Positions 16,793 to 27,800 of a DNA stretch of 64,000 bases are shown here, one piece after another. This stretch comes from Bacillus paramycoides (GTDB lineage Bacteria; Bacillota; Bacilli; Bacillales; Bacillaceae_G). The stretch spans positions 1 through 64,000 of the forward strand of contig NZ_MAOI01000112.1 in the NCBI RefSeq assembly GCF_001884235.1, read 5' to 3'. A model generated the notes under the pieces. It saw only the letters and a list, made by a program, of their open reading frames with translations. It was not told the DNA's origin and did not search any database. Position 1 is the stretch's first letter. Every line of letters starts with the position of its first letter. A program made the position numbers and the translations under genes.

Positions 16793-17026
16793 TCAACCAC
16801 CACTTACTGGCGGAATGATTGCTACAACATCACCAGTTTGAATTATGTCGTCTTCATTTGCATATTCTTCATTTATAGCGACCATAATTTCGTTTGAAAT
16901 TACTACGTTGTATTTCTTTATAAGAATATCTTTTACCTCAGCAACCGTAATATTTTCACAATCTATTTGCAACGTTGACTTACTTGCTTCTTCTTGCAAA
17001 TTTGCAAATAATAGTACGTCAATCAT
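16793..17026 (-). CDS. moaD: Molybdopterin synthase sulfur carrier subunit
   Basis: The 77-residue ubiquitin-like protein ends in the required Gly-Gly (IPPVSGG), whose C-terminus is thiocarboxylated and gives sulfur to precursor Z. MIDVLLFANLQEEA and GDVVAIIPPVSGG are typical. Its start overlaps moaE by four bases, fitting their stable complex. Confidence 0.93.
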   Translation of the reverse strand: MIDVLLFANLQEEASKSTLQIDCENITVAEVKDILIKKYNVVISNEIMVAINEEYANEDDIIQTGDVVAIIPPVSGG

Positions 17027-17493
17027 CTTCTCATCTCCTTTTCAGGCTCACCATTTACATATGCTACTTTCTCTAACTGATCACCTATCCATGACTCACC
17101 ATCTTCCCAAAACTCCTTTTTCCAAATCGGAACAATTTGTTTAATACGTTCCATAATATATTCATTCGCCTCATAAGCTGCTTTCCGATGTGGTGTAGAA
17201 ACGGCGACAACAACGGCAAGATCAGAAATTTGCAATGTACCAATGCGATGTGTAATTGCCACATATGTCCCAGGCCACTTCTCTTCTACTTCGATACCAA
17301 TTTTCTCGAGCTGTTTTTCCGCCATATTCTTATAAGCCACATACTCTAAATATAGCGTACGACGTCCTTTCGTAAATTCTCTGACAGTACCAATAAAAGT
17401 AGTAACAGCACCACACTCACGCCGAATTACTTTACTTGTAACATCTTCAATCGAAATAGGTGTATCAATTACTTCATAATACGTATGTGTCAT
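17023..17493 (-). CDS. moaE: Molybdopterin synthase catalytic subunit
   Basis: The 156-residue protein begins MTHTYYEVIDTPISIEDV. The ATG at 17493 has a AGAGGTG site, unlike an upstream one at 17538. Family motifs include GAVTTFIGTVREFTKGR, THRIGTLQISDLAVVVAVS, HRKAAYEA and PIWKKEFWEDGESW with the catalytic lysines. With MoaD it converts cyclic pyranopterin monophosphate to molybdopterin for NarG. Confidence 0.93.
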   Translation of the reverse strand: MTHTYYEVIDTPISIEDVTSKVIRRECGAVTTFIGTVREFTKGRRTLYLEYVAYKNMAEKQLEKIGIEVEEKWPGTYVAITHRIGTLQISDLAVVVAVSTPHRKAAYEANEYIMERIKQIVPIWKKEFWEDGESWIGDQLEKVAYVNGEPEKEMRR

Positions 17494-17584
17494 CTTGCAC
17501 CTCTTATCTTTGTCTAAAACATTTTTTACATAGATCATTAAATGGGATCCTAATCTGTGGAAAATCCATCAATCTATTTTTCTA

Positions 17585-18874
17585 CTATTTGTATGATCGA
17601 AGTGGTTCTTCCCATGGCCACTCGCTTCCTAAGTTCGATTCTAATAACAGTACAGAAACAGTTATTCCTGCTTCAAATCCTCTTGTTCCACCCGGTAAAA
17701 CGATAAATGCATTCGCATCTGCAAGTGAAGAAATTGCACTAGATTTATCTAAACCAACTGGTATAACTTGCAATTGACCATCTACAATTTCCACTTTTCC
17801 TCTAATAAAACGAGTAAATGGGTTTGCTTTCGGAAAGTCTTTTTGTAAAATTGCTTCTGCACGATATACATGCGGATCTTTCCTATGCAAATATGTTTGA
17901 ATGACTGGTCGAACATATAATTCACATCCGACATAACAAGCAGAAGGATTACCAGATAGACCAAATAATAGTTTTCCTTCTAGCTCAGCTACAGTTGTCA
18001 CACTTCCTGGTCGCATCGCTATTTTATTGAAAAGTACATTAGCTTGTAATCTCTCATAAATAGCAGGTAAATAATCATAGTCTCCTACTGAAACACCACC
18101 AGTTGTAATTAAAATATCAACTTCTTTCATCGCCTTTTTTACAGTGTTATAACACGTCTCTAAATCGTCAACGAATTGTCCATAATACCGTACAATTCCA
18201 CCTGCTCGTTCAACTTGAGCGGCTATCATATAGGAGTTACTATTTCGAATCTTCCCTTGCTTCAGTTGCTCATATACTTCCAAAAGTTCACTTCCTATTG
18301 TTACGATCCCAATAACCGGCTGCCTTACAACATTTACTGAACTATAACCAAATGTAGCAAGAAGCGCTGCTACTCCAGGATTAATAGCAGTCCCTTTTTT
18401 CACAAGTAGGGCATTTTGTTTTACATCTTCTCCTTTAAAAGAAATGTTATCACCAGAGGCGAAAGGACGTTTTAACTTCATATATGTTTTTTCGTTTTCT
18501 TCAAACCCTTCCGTTAGCTCTAACATAACAACGGCATCACAGCCCACTGGAATTGCGGCTCCTGTCATAATACGTACAGCTTGAAATGTTTTCACCTCTT
18601 TTGTAAAAACAAAACCAGCCCCAATTTCACCAATAACTTCGAACTGAATCGGATTACTGCTACTTGCTTCTTTTGTATCTTCCGCTCGAATCGCAAACCC
18701 GTCGTATGGAGAGCGATCAAAATGCGGGACATCATGATCCGCAACAACATCTTCTCCAAGAATTCTTCCATAGCTTTCTATAAGTGAAACCTTTTCAGTT
18801 TCACCTCGATGAGCGTACTCCATTACACGTGCGACTGCTTCTGCCACTGGAATTGGTATACGGTTTTCTACCAT
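17585..18874 (-). CDS. moeA: Molybdopterin molybdenumtransferase
   Basis: The 429-residue enzyme inserts molybdate into adenylylated molybdopterin. Characteristic stretches: VADHDVPHFDRSPYDGFAIR, AVRIMTGAAIPVGCDAVV, IVTIGSELLE, ITTGGVSVGDYDY (the MPT-binding motif) and GLSGNPSACYVGCELYV. It follows moeB on the same strand after a short gap. Full length for the family. Confidence 0.94.
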   Translation of the reverse strand: MVENRIPIPVAEAVARVMEYAHRGETEKVSLIESYGRILGEDVVADHDVPHFDRSPYDGFAIRAEDTKEASSSNPIQFEVIGEIGAGFVFTKEVKTFQAVRIMTGAAIPVGCDAVVMLELTEGFEENEKTYMKLKRPFASGDNISFKGEDVKQNALLVKKGTAINPGVAALLATFGYSSVNVVRQPVIGIVTIGSELLEVYEQLKQGKIRNSNSYMIAAQVERAGGIVRYYGQFVDDLETCYNTVKKAMKEVDILITTGGVSVGDYDYLPAIYERLQANVLFNKIAMRPGSVTTVAELEGKLLFGLSGNPSACYVGCELYVRPVIQTYLHRKDPHVYRAEAILQKDFPKANPFTRFIRGKVEIVDGQLQVIPVGLDKSSAISSLADANAFIVLPGGTRGFEAGITVSVLLLESNLGSEWPWEEPLRSYK

Positions 18875-18917
18875 TCTTTTTTCACCTCATTTTGATAAGG
18901 AGAAACTTTCTTTCTGT

Positions 18918-19931
18918 TCATCCTATATATTTTGCGTATAATCGTTTTGCTATTTTCATATCATTTGTCCCATGAATAAATGCCCTACCGTCTGTAAATA
19001 AAACAAAACGATATTCATCAATTAGAAACGATAGTAAATACGGAGTTTTTTGGACATTCACACTTTTTTGTAAGCGCTTTTGAATTTCTTCTAAATTAAG
19101 AGTTTTCTCTATTCCTGGACGGATTTGAACGGTATTCCGCCCGCATAACACTTCAGTTTTCATCTGTGATTCAAATGTTAAACTTGGGTACGTGCGTACA
19201 TTTCCACAAGATGGACATGTACTTTTTTTCTGCCTATTTACTTTTAATGAGAGATATTGATTGTTCCAAATATCAAATGATAACATTGTCCCTCGCAGCG
19301 CCTGAAAATCATCCACCAATATTTTCATTGCTTCTGTTACTTGGTTAGCAACGACCATTTGTACAGCTGGCTGAATGATCCCTGCTGTATCACATGTTGC
19401 ACCACCCATAGGATGATCCATTAAGCAGCGAAAACACGGTGTTTCCCCTGGAAGAATTGTATACGTTACACCGTAACTTCCAATGCATCCACCGTATATC
19501 CAAGGTATATTTTCTTTTTGTGAAATGTCATTTATAAGTAGGCGTGTATCGAAATTGTCAGTCGCATCCAGTATAAGGTCCACTTCTTTTGTTAACTCTT
19601 CCATTTCTTGCACTGTGACATCCGTTACAACTGACACAATTTCTACTTCAGAATTAATCTTTCTTAAATGCTCTGCCGCTGCAATTGCTTTTGGTTTACA
19701 CTGCTGCGCATCTTCTTCTGTATATAACTGCTGCCTTTGTAAATTACTCCATTCGACGTAGTCACGGTCAGCAATCGTCAATTTCCCAATTCCCATCCTA
19801 ACGAGCGCTTCCGCATTTGCAGCGCCAAGTGCACCCGCACCAATTAGGAGCACATGTTTTTCTCTTATTTTTCTTTGTCCCATTTCACCAATTCCAGAAA
19901 ACAATACTTGCCTTGAATAACGCTCCTGCAT
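18918..19931 (-). CDS. moeB: Molybdopterin-synthase adenylyltransferase (ThiF/MoeB family)
   Basis: The 337-residue E1-like enzyme adenylates the MoaD C-terminus. RYSRQVLFSGIGEMGQ, the nucleotide-binding GAGALGAANAEALVRMG, DATDNFDTR, and the zinc pairs CFRC and CPSC are visible. The last 90 residues extend beyond the core fold without an obvious rhodanese cysteine motif. It lies between moaA and moeA. ThiF-type activity on other sulfur carriers is possible, but the neighbours favour MoeB. Confidence 0.9.
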   Translation of the reverse strand: MQERYSRQVLFSGIGEMGQRKIREKHVLLIGAGALGAANAEALVRMGIGKLTIADRDYVEWSNLQRQQLYTEEDAQQCKPKAIAAAEHLRKINSEVEIVSVVTDVTVQEMEELTKEVDLILDATDNFDTRLLINDISQKENIPWIYGGCIGSYGVTYTILPGETPCFRCLMDHPMGGATCDTAGIIQPAVQMVVANQVTEAMKILVDDFQALRGTMLSFDIWNNQYLSLKVNRQKKSTCPSCGNVRTYPSLTFESQMKTEVLCGRNTVQIRPGIEKTLNLEEIQKRLQKSVNVQKTPYLLSFLIDEYRFVLFTDGRAFIHGTNDMKIAKRLYAKYIG

Positions 19932-19948
19932 ATGGAATCCTCCTTTCG

Positions 19949-20962
19949 TTATCCACCAATATAAGACATTTCAACTTTTGGACGTTTTTTTGTACTTTCT
20001 GCCGTTCGTTCATCTGAATACTGATCTTTTCTAGACTCCCATGTATGTTGTAGAATTTTTAATAGTGATGCATCGGAAATATTTTCTCGCAGAAGCGTTC
20101 GTAAATCCATTCCTTGGGTTGCGAATAAGCACGTAAAAAACTTACCGTCTGCCGAAATACGTGCCCTCGTACAAGAAGAACAAAATGACTCAGAAACAGA
20201 AGTAATAAATCCAATTTCTGCATCGCTCCCTACATATCGATACAATTTTGCTACTTCTCCAAAGTAACGAGGCTTAACGGGCTCAATAGGATATACACGA
20301 TTAATTTTTTCTATTAATTGTTCCTTCGTAATGACTTGTTCAAAGTTCCAGCCGTTCGTACTGCCCACATCCATAAACTCGATAAAACGGAGCTGAATTT
20401 CTTGTTCTTTAAAATAACGAGCCATAAGAAGAATTTGACTATCATTCATCCCTTTTTTTACGACCATATTTACTTTTACTTCTAATCCAGCTGCCTTTGC
20501 TGCTTCGATTCCTTTCAATACAGGTTTTGTACTTACATTTCGTCCATTAATTTTTTGGAAGACATGATCCTCTATCGCATCTAAGCTAATATTTACACGT
20601 TTTAATCCTGCTTGTTTTAATGCCTTCGCTTGTTTTGCTAAATGAATACCATTTGTTGTGAGTCCAATATCTATTAAGCCTTCTAGCTTTACAAGCCTTG
20701 CAATTAACTTCGGTAAGTCTTTACGCAATAAAGGTTCACCGCCAGTGAGCCTAATTTTTTCAACTCCCATACTTATAAATAATCTCGCTAATCGTTCTAT
20801 TTCATCGAACGTTAATAAAAACTCTTCCTGTAAAAAAGCGTAATTAGGTCCGAACACTTCCGCTGGCATACAGTACGTGCACCTAAAATTACAACGGTCA
20901 ATAACTGAAATACGTAAATCTTGAAGTGGCCGCTCTAAAGAATCTTTCATCTTCTCGTGCAT
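19949..20962 (-). CDS. moaA: GTP 3',8-cyclase
   Basis: The 337-residue radical SAM enzyme starts Moco synthesis. The N-terminal cluster motif is CNFRCTYC, the second cluster motif is [18 protein letters not shown], and the C-terminus ends in the catalytic GG (YIGG). [11 protein letters not shown] is also typical. It is first in the moa-moe-narK unit, with an FNR box about 90 bp before the start codon. moaC, the partner for the next step, is not in this window. Confidence 0.95.
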   Translation of the reverse strand: MHEKMKDSLERPLQDLRISVIDRCNFRCTYCMPAEVFGPNYAFLQEEFLLTFDEIERLARLFISMGVEKIRLTGGEPLLRKDLPKLIARLVKLEGLIDIGLTTNGIHLAKQAKALKQAGLKRVNISLDAIEDHVFQKINGRNVSTKPVLKGIEAAKAAGLEVKVNMVVKKGMNDSQILLMARYFKEQEIQLRFIEFMDVGSTNGWNFEQVITKEQLIEKINRVYPIEPVKPRYFGEVAKLYRYVGSDAEIGFITSVSESFCSSCTRARISADGKFFTCLFATQGMDLRTLLRENISDASLLKILQHTWESRKDQYSDERTAESTKKRPKVEMSYIGG

Positions 20963-21022
20963 CTATATCCCTTCTTTTCTACTCAAATCCTTAGTAAGCT
21001 TTCAAATTTTTCATTTGCCTTC

Positions 21023-21028
21023 ATTATA
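21023..21028 (-). promoter_or_regulatory. -10 element of the moaA promoter
   Basis: TATAAT on the minus strand, 21 bp from the FNR box, gives an inferred start near 21016. Confidence 0.6.
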
Positions 21029-21049
21029 AAAAAGAAGCTACATATTCAA

Positions 21050-21065
21050 TGTGACTTTTCTCACA
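21050..21065 (-). promoter_or_regulatory. FNR box of the moaA operon promoter
   Basis: TGTGACTTTTCTCACA matches TGTGA-N6-TCACA perfectly, centred at about -41.5 from the inferred start on the minus strand. The divergent interval up to fnr (21066-21318) has no second box that I can see. Confidence 0.8.
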
Positions 21066-21318
21066 TTACTTTCCCCATTCAAAAATTCTTCACAAATCCG
21101 TTCGAATTTTGTTCACATCTCTAGCCTCATTCTCTTTTTCAAAATAAAAAGCTTAGAGTTATATAATTCCTTACTACAAGTAGCTTTTTTAAAATTTAAT
21201 GCTGTTTTCCCTTACGGTCATTGAAATTTTACTTTATTTTTAAAATAGCTCTTGCATTTTCATCATACTTACACTCACAATAGGAAATGTATTGCTTATA
21301 AGAAGAAAGGTGATCGCT

Positions 21319-22011
21319 GTGGCAAACAGTATGACATTATCTCAAGATTTAAAGGAATTACTCGCATCTGTTGAATATAAAATGCAGATTAAAAAAGGAA
21401 GTTTTATTTTTCAAGAAGGTATGGAAGCAACAGAACTCTATATCATCCACTCCGGAAAAGTACAAATTAGTAAACTAAGTGCTGACGGGCAAGAATTAAC
21501 ACTTCGTATTTGTTCAGAATACGACATTATTGGCGAATTAACATTGTTCACGGACAATGCGAAGTATTTATTAAATTCAAAATGCCTTGAAGATGTTGAA
21601 GTAGGAGTTATAAAGCGTGAAGCCTTAGAAAAAGCATTACTCCAAAAGCCCGCTCTTGTATTTGAATTTATGAAATGGATTAGTGAACATTTAAGAAGAA
21701 TGCAAACGAAATTCCGAGATTTAGTATTACATGGCAAAAAAGGTGCCCTATATTCTACTCTCATTCGAATGACAAATAGTTATGGTGTTTTAAAAGAAAA
21801 TGGAATTCTCATCGATTTGCCATTAACAAATCAAGAACTTGCAAATTTCTGTGCAACTTCACGTGAAAGTGTAAATCGAATGTTAAATGATTTAAAAAAA
21901 CAAGGTACGATTTCTATTTATAAAGGAAAGATTACAATTCATGATTTACAATTCCTAAAATGTGAAATCTCTTGTGAAGATTGCTCTGCCTCTGTTTGTA
22001 GCATTGAGTAG
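21319..22011 (+). CDS. fnr: Oxygen-sensing transcriptional regulator FNR (Bacillus type)
   Basis: The 230-residue Crp/Fnr protein has an N-terminal effector barrel (FIFQEGMEATELYIIHSGKV), a dimer helix and a helix-turn-helix NQELANFCATSRESVNRMLN. The C-terminus carries the cysteine cluster CEISCEDCSASVC that in Bacillus FNR holds the [4Fe-4S] sensor, unlike E. coli FNR where it is N-terminal. Start: GTG at 21319, with AAAGGTGATC six bases before it. An upstream TTG has no site. It is the likely activator of the four boxed promoters. It lies between moaA (divergent) and narI (convergent). Confidence 0.92.
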   Translation: MANSMTLSQDLKELLASVEYKMQIKKGSFIFQEGMEATELYIIHSGKVQISKLSADGQELTLRICSEYDIIGELTLFTDNAKYLLNSKCLEDVEVGVIKREALEKALLQKPALVFEFMKWISEHLRRMQTKFRDLVLHGKKGALYSTLIRMTNSYGVLKENGILIDLPLTNQELANFCATSRESVNRMLNDLKKQGTISIYKGKITIHDLQFLKCEISCEDCSASVCSIE

Positions 22012-22039
22012 CATCTTATTTAGATGCTACTCTTTTTTT
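22006..22039 (+). terminator. Terminator of fnr
   Basis: GAGTAGCATCT pairs with AGATGCTACTC and a T-run follows. The stem begins within the stop codon region. Confidence 0.85.
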
Positions 22040-22077
22040 CATATTTAGCTACTTCACACATACAGTTACTCGCACCT

Positions 22078-22124
22078 ATAAGGAAAGCCAAGGCCTCCAA
22101 TTAGACCTCGGCTTTCCTTATAAA
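22078..22124 (-). terminator. Hairpin downstream of narI
   Basis: ATAAGGAAAGCC pairs with GGCTTTCCTTAT, with further imperfect pairs inside. It lies just after the narI stop on the minus strand. The T-tract is weak but the stem is long. Confidence 0.7.
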
Positions 22125-22146
22125 TTACTAAACATATATAACAAAA

Positions 22147-22836
22147 TTATTTTTTCAATTCATTAGGAATACGTCTTCTGTAAATTACATAACTACGGCT
22201 TAAATATTTAATTGGGGCACTAAATACATGTACAAGTCTTGTAAATGGCCATACTGCGAAAAGCCCCATCCCTGCAATAATATGAATTTTAAACCATACA
22301 GGTACTTCCATCATATATTCAACTTTCGGTTGGAAAATAAAGAGACTTCGGAACCATGGACCAATTGTTGTACGGTAATCAAACCCTTTTGAGTCGATAT
22401 TTAAAAACGTTGAGGAAAGTCCTGCCAGCATTACAATAAGTAATAAAATAAGCGCAATATAATCTCCCTTTGTACTCGTTGCAATGATACGTTTTACTGT
22501 TACACGTCGGTACGTTAATATAATTAAACCGATGATAGAAGCAACACCTGCCGGAAGCCCGAAACTAATTGCAACTATATGGTACATATGCTCTGAAATC
22601 CCTATTGAACGGTATACGGACTCTGGAATTAAAATGCCCATAACATGACCGCCGATTACGAACATTATCCCAAAGTGAAATAATAGACTTCCGATTCGGA
22701 GCATTTTCTTCTCTAATAGTTCACTAGATTTTGATGTCCATCCAAATTGATCATAGTTGTATCTGAAAATATGTCCACCAATAAAGATTGCAAAAATGAT
22801 ATAGGGAAATAACACCCATAGAAATTGATCCATCAT
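22147..22836 (-). CDS. narI: Respiratory nitrate reductase gamma subunit
   Basis: The 229-residue di-heme b membrane subunit has five transmembrane helices. Heme-ligating histidines fit GGHIFRYNYD, LLFHFGIMFVIGGHVMG and the late FTRLVHVFSAP. It passes electrons from menaquinol to NarH. It is last of narGHJI, with tight spacing to narJ. Confidence 0.94.
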   Translation of the reverse strand: MMDQFLWVLFPYIIFAIFIGGHIFRYNYDQFGWTSKSSELLEKKMLRIGSLLFHFGIMFVIGGHVMGILIPESVYRSIGISEHMYHIVAISFGLPAGVASIIGLIILTYRRVTVKRIIATSTKGDYIALILLLIVMLAGLSSTFLNIDSKGFDYRTTIGPWFRSLFIFQPKVEYMMEVPVWFKIHIIAGMGLFAVWPFTRLVHVFSAPIKYLSRSYVIYRRRIPNELKK

Positions 22837-22853
22837 TTTGACAACTCTCCTTT

Positions 22854-23384
22854 CTAATTCATTTGTACTACCCAGGCGTCGATAGCTAGGAGTACGGCTG
22901 CAAGAATTGGTTCGTACATACAGTCTGCTTCTTTTAACTGCCCGTGCAATGCTTGTATATTCTCCTTGTATTTACTCATGATTGGTTCACTATCTTGCTC
23001 ATTTGCATTTGCAAAAAACTCAAGCAAAAGCGGTAAATAATCAGGGAGTTCTTTATCTGTTACGCTAAAACCAGATTTTTTATAATGCTGTTTTAACTCT
23101 AATAATTCAATACCTCTTTCTCTTTGTTCACCAGTGTTCATATAAGTTAAATACATATTTGTCTTTTTACCAAAGTCGAATGTATATACGTAAGAATCAA
23201 TTAATTGATCGTTCGTTTTATCCAGTGCTTGTTTTATAAATGCTGTAAGTGATGCTTTAACATCTTCCTGTTCAATTGCTTCAATCTCTTCTTGTAATTC
23301 AGTTAAAGCTTCTCCCCACCCAAGTTCCGGGTAGGAAAGAAGAAAAGAAGAACAAGAAAAAGCAGTTTGTAAACTTTGTTTCAT
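22854..23384 (-). CDS. narJ: Nitrate reductase assembly chaperone
   Basis: The 176-residue acidic, helical protein of the NarJ/TorD family (SYVYTFDFGKKTNMYLTYM, LPDYLPLLLEFFAN) guides Moco insertion and membrane assembly of NarGH. It lies between narH and narI as in other nar operons. Confidence 0.92.
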   Translation of the reverse strand: MKQSLQTAFSCSSFLLSYPELGWGEALTELQEEIEAIEQEDVKASLTAFIKQALDKTNDQLIDSYVYTFDFGKKTNMYLTYMNTGEQRERGIELLELKQHYKKSGFSVTDKELPDYLPLLLEFFANANEQDSEPIMSKYKENIQALHGQLKEADCMYEPILAAVLLAIDAWVVQMN

Positions 23385-23403
23385 AATTTTCTGCCCCCTT
23401 TAT

Positions 23404-24879
23404 TTATGAAATTGTCGTACAAGAGCCTGGGCCACCCGCGAAGGAAAGACCACAGCTTCCTTGTTCACTATATAAATCTGCAACTTGTTCGCGGTGAGAT
23501 GTCGGGATGACGAAGCGATCTTTATATTTCGCGATAGCAAGAAGACGATACATATCTTCTACATCTTCTTTCGTTAAACCAAGTTCTTTTAATACAGCTT
23601 CATTTGGTTCTTTATTAATTTGCAATGCTCTCATATGTGTTCGCATGACAGCCATTTTTTTCAATGTAATACGAATGTGTGATTCATCTCCTGCAGTGAG
23701 TAAATTCGCTAAATATTGAATTGGAATACGCATATTATCAATAGCAGGGAAAATCTCTTCTGCTTGCCAGTTACTACCTTTCCCTTCCACCATATTCATA
23801 ATTGGGCTAAGCGGTGGGATATACCAAACCATTGGCATTGTACGGTATTCTGGATGAAGAGGAAGAGCAATTTTCCAATCGATAATCATTTTATAGATTG
23901 GTGACTCTTGTGCCGCTTTCATCCATTCTTCAGGAATGCCTTGTTTTTTTGCTTCAGCTGCTACTTCTGGATCATTTGGATCTAGGAAAACAGTAAGCTG
24001 AGATTCATATAAATCCTTTTCATTTTCAACAGAAGCCGCTTCTTTTACTTTGTCAGCGTCATATAGCATTACCCCAATATATCGAATACGTCCTACACAT
24101 GTTTCAGAACAAATTGTTGGCATACCAGCTTCAATACGAGGGAAACACATTGTGCATTTTTCTGCTTTATTCGTTTGCCAGTTAAAATACACTTTTTTAT
24201 ACGGACAAGATGATACACAAAATCTCCATGCACGACATGCATTTTGATCCACAAGAACAATCCCATCTTCTTCACGTTTATACATCGCACCAGATGGACA
24301 AGACGATACGCAAGATGGATTCATACAATGTTCGCATATGCGTGGTAAATACATCATAAAGACATTTTCAAAATCCGTTTTAATTTCTTCTTCCATTTTC
24401 TTTACGTTTGGATCTTGTAATCCTGTAATATGTCCGCCTGCTAAATCATCTTCCCAGTTTGGACCCCATTCAATTTTGTCGATAAATTCGCCTGTAATTG
24501 CTGATTTCGGACGAGCAACTGGTTGATGCTTACGCTGTGGGCTATTTGTTAATGTTTCATAATCATAGTTCCAAGGTTCAAAGTAATCATCAATTGTTGG
24601 TTGATCTGGATTGTGGAAAATATTCATAAGACGCTTCATTTTCGAACCGGATTTCAGCTGAATTTCACCATTTTTCAATTCCCAGCCGCCTTTGTATTTC
24701 TCCTGATCTTCCCATTGTTTCGGATAACCAATTCCAGGTTTCGTTTCTACGTTATTGAAATACATATATTCAGCACCTGGACGATTTGTCCAGGTGTTTT
24801 TGCATGTTACGCTACAAGTATGGCAGCCGATGCATTTATCTAGGTTCATTACCATTCCGACTTGCGCTTTAATCTTCAA
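23404..24879 (-). CDS. narH: Respiratory nitrate reductase beta subunit
   Basis: The 491-residue Fe-S subunit has four cysteine groups: CIGCHTCSVTCKNTW, CEHCMNPSCVSSCP, CRAWRFCVSSCP (tryptophan in place of one cysteine, the [3Fe-4S] site) and CTMCFPRIEAGMPTICSETC. It relays electrons from NarI to NarG. Its start overlaps the narG end by 11 bases. Confidence 0.95.
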   Translation of the reverse strand: MKIKAQVGMVMNLDKCIGCHTCSVTCKNTWTNRPGAEYMYFNNVETKPGIGYPKQWEDQEKYKGGWELKNGEIQLKSGSKMKRLMNIFHNPDQPTIDDYFEPWNYDYETLTNSPQRKHQPVARPKSAITGEFIDKIEWGPNWEDDLAGGHITGLQDPNVKKMEEEIKTDFENVFMMYLPRICEHCMNPSCVSSCPSGAMYKREEDGIVLVDQNACRAWRFCVSSCPYKKVYFNWQTNKAEKCTMCFPRIEAGMPTICSETCVGRIRYIGVMLYDADKVKEAASVENEKDLYESQLTVFLDPNDPEVAAEAKKQGIPEEWMKAAQESPIYKMIIDWKIALPLHPEYRTMPMVWYIPPLSPIMNMVEGKGSNWQAEEIFPAIDNMRIPIQYLANLLTAGDESHIRITLKKMAVMRTHMRALQINKEPNEAVLKELGLTKEDVEDMYRLLAIAKYKDRFVIPTSHREQVADLYSEQGSCGLSFAGGPGSCTTIS

Positions 24880-27800
24880 GCCAATCTACCTCCTTCAATT
24901 TGCGAATTACAACGTTTAAGTCGCGCTGGTTCCCAGTCGGACCATAATAGTTAAATCCATAGCTTAATTGACCATATCCACCAATCATATGTGTCGGTTT
25001 AACGTGAATTCGAGTTGGACTATTATGCGTTCCCCCTCGGTTACTAGTTAATTTCGTACCAGGTACGTTAATGTGGCGATCTTGCGCATGGTGCATAAAT
25101 GCCATTCCTCTCGGTATACGGTGCGTTACAACAGCACGTGCTACAACAACACCGTTACGGTTAAAGCACTCGATCCAATCATTATCAGCAACGCCAGCTT
25201 CAGCAGCGTCCTCTTTATTCATCCAAACAGTTGGACCACCTCTAAACAGCGTTAACATCGGTAATGAATCGAAATACATACTATGAATCGACCACTTATT
25301 ATGCGGTGTTAAATAGTTTAGTGTAATCTCTTTTCCTTCTACTTCAGGTCTAGATTTACGGAACGGTTTATGTTGCAGAATTGGTTTAAATGTTGCCATC
25401 GTTTCACCAAATTCTTTCATCATGTCATGATCTAAGTAGAAAGATTGTCGACCCGTTATCGTTCTCCAAGGGATAAGACGTTCAACATTTGTTGTAAATG
25501 GTGAGTAACGTCGACCACCTTTTTCAGAACCTGTAAAGGCTGGAGAAGTAATTACTGTTTTAGGCTGTGCTGTAATTTGTTCAAATGTGAAGCATTCTTC
25601 TTCACGTTCTTCTGCTAAATCACGTAGTTTTAAATCGGTTTGTTTTTCAAGTGCTTCCCATGCTTTTACAGCCATATGACCGTTTGTTGTAGAAGAAAGT
25701 GTTAATACCGCCTCGGCAGCATTAATTGCTTCTTTTATGTCTGGGCAACCTTTCGCAATAGAATCAGTCCGAACAACTCCTAATCGACTCTTTAATTGCT
25801 CATACTCTTTTTCTGCAGACCAAGAAATCCCTTTCGTACCAATCGGTTGTTTCCCTGCATTTGGTCCAAGCGCTGTCATTTTGTCATAAATCGTTTTATA
25901 ATCCCTTTCAACAATATGAATTTGCGGCATTGTTTTACCTGGGATCGGTTCACACTCACCTTTGCTCCAGTCTTTAATCTTGCCAAGTGGTTGTGCTAAT
26001 TCTTGCGGTGTATCGTGAAGAAGTGGTGTTGCAACAACTTCTTTCATTGGTTCAAGATCAATTTTCTTCGCTAAATCTGACACAGCTTTAGAAAGAGAGG
26101 TGAAAATATCCCAGTCAGAGCGTGCTTCCCATGGTGAACCGATTGCTGGATTAAATGGATGCACAAATGGATGCATATCTGTACTACTTAAATCATGCTT
26201 TTCATACCAAGTTGAAGCAGGTAAGACGATATCAGAATAAAGCGCTGTTCCAGCCATACGGAAATCTAGATTAATGAGTAAATCTAACTTCCCTTCAGGT
26301 GCTTCTTCATGCCACTTAATTTCTTCTGGTCGTAATGAATCGCTATCATCATTCATTAATCCATTTGTTGTACCTAATAAATGTTTTAAGAAATATTCGT
26401 GACCTTTACCAGAACTTGAAATTAAGTTTGCACGCCATACGAATAAGTTGCGCGGGAAGTTATTTTTATTATCTGGATCTTCAATCGCAAATTTCAGTTC
26501 TTTTTCTTTTAGTTTTTGCGCAACGTATTTTCCAATTTCTTCTTGCGTTGTTGCACCTGAAGCAACTGCTTCTTTATATAATTCAATTCCATTTTTCTCA
26601 AATGTTGGATAAGAAGGTAACCAGCCAAGTCGTGCAGCTAATACGTTGTAATCACCGTGATGTTGATAACGTGAGTTGCCCTCAACTGGTGATGCTAAAT
26701 GCCCAACTGGTGTATCTTCATAACGCCATTGATCTGTTACAAAATAGAAGAAAGATGTACCGTTTTGTAATTTCGGTGGCCCTTGCCAGTCTTTTGCCAT
26801 CGCGATGGTTTGCCAGCCTTCTGCTGGTCGCAATTTTTCTTGACCAACATAATGTGCCCAACCGCCGCCGTTTACACCTTGTGCCCCAACAAGAAGAACA
26901 AGATTTAAAACTGCTCGATAAATCGTATCAGAGTTAAACCAATGGTTAATACCGGCCCCGACAATAATCATCGAGCGTCCATTTGTATCAACAGCATTTT
27001 GTGCGAACTCACGAGCAATTTGAATAATAAGCTCTCGTTTTACTCCGGTCATTTTCTCTTGCCATGCAGGTGTAAACGGTACGTCATCATTGAAATCGTT
27101 CGGTTCTTGCCCACCAAGCCCTCGGTTCACACCGTAATTTGCTAACGTTAAGTCGTATACAGTTGTGACGAACACTTCGCCTTCTTCTGTCGTAATTTTT
27201 TTCACTGGAATTGTACGTTCTAATATTGTATTTCCATCATCAGAGAAGTACGGGATTTGTACAGTTTCAACAGCATCTTCCATTCCAAGTAAAGAAAGAC
27301 GTGGATCAATCTTTTCACCTGTTTGTTCATCTTCTAAACGTAAGTTCCATTTCTTTTCGTTATCCCATCGTGATCCCATTGTGCCATGAGGTGTTGCAAA
27401 ATCGTTCGTATTTTCGTTCCAAAGAACAGGTTTCCATTCCCCTAACTTTGTTTCACGTCCAATATCAGAAGCGTTTAAGAAACGATCAGCAACAAATTGA
27501 TTTCCTTTTTGTTTCAATGTGACAAAGAACGGAAAATCAGTATATTGCTTTGCATACTTTGTGAAGTATTCCACTTGATTATCTACATAAAACTCTTGCA
27601 AGATCACGTGCCCCATTGCCATCGCAAGTGCACCGTCTGTACCTTGCTTCACACTAATCCAATCATCAGCAAACTTTGTAGACTCAGCGAAATCAGGACT
27701 TACAGAAACCACTTTCGTTCCTTTATATCGAACCTCTGCTAAAAAGTGGGCATCTGGTGTTCTCGTCATCGGTACATTTGAACCCCATGTCATAATGTAG

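Noticed and set aside
26335-26937. 200-codon plus-strand frame inside narG
   Set aside because: Antisense shadow of a well-supported nitrate reductase gene.
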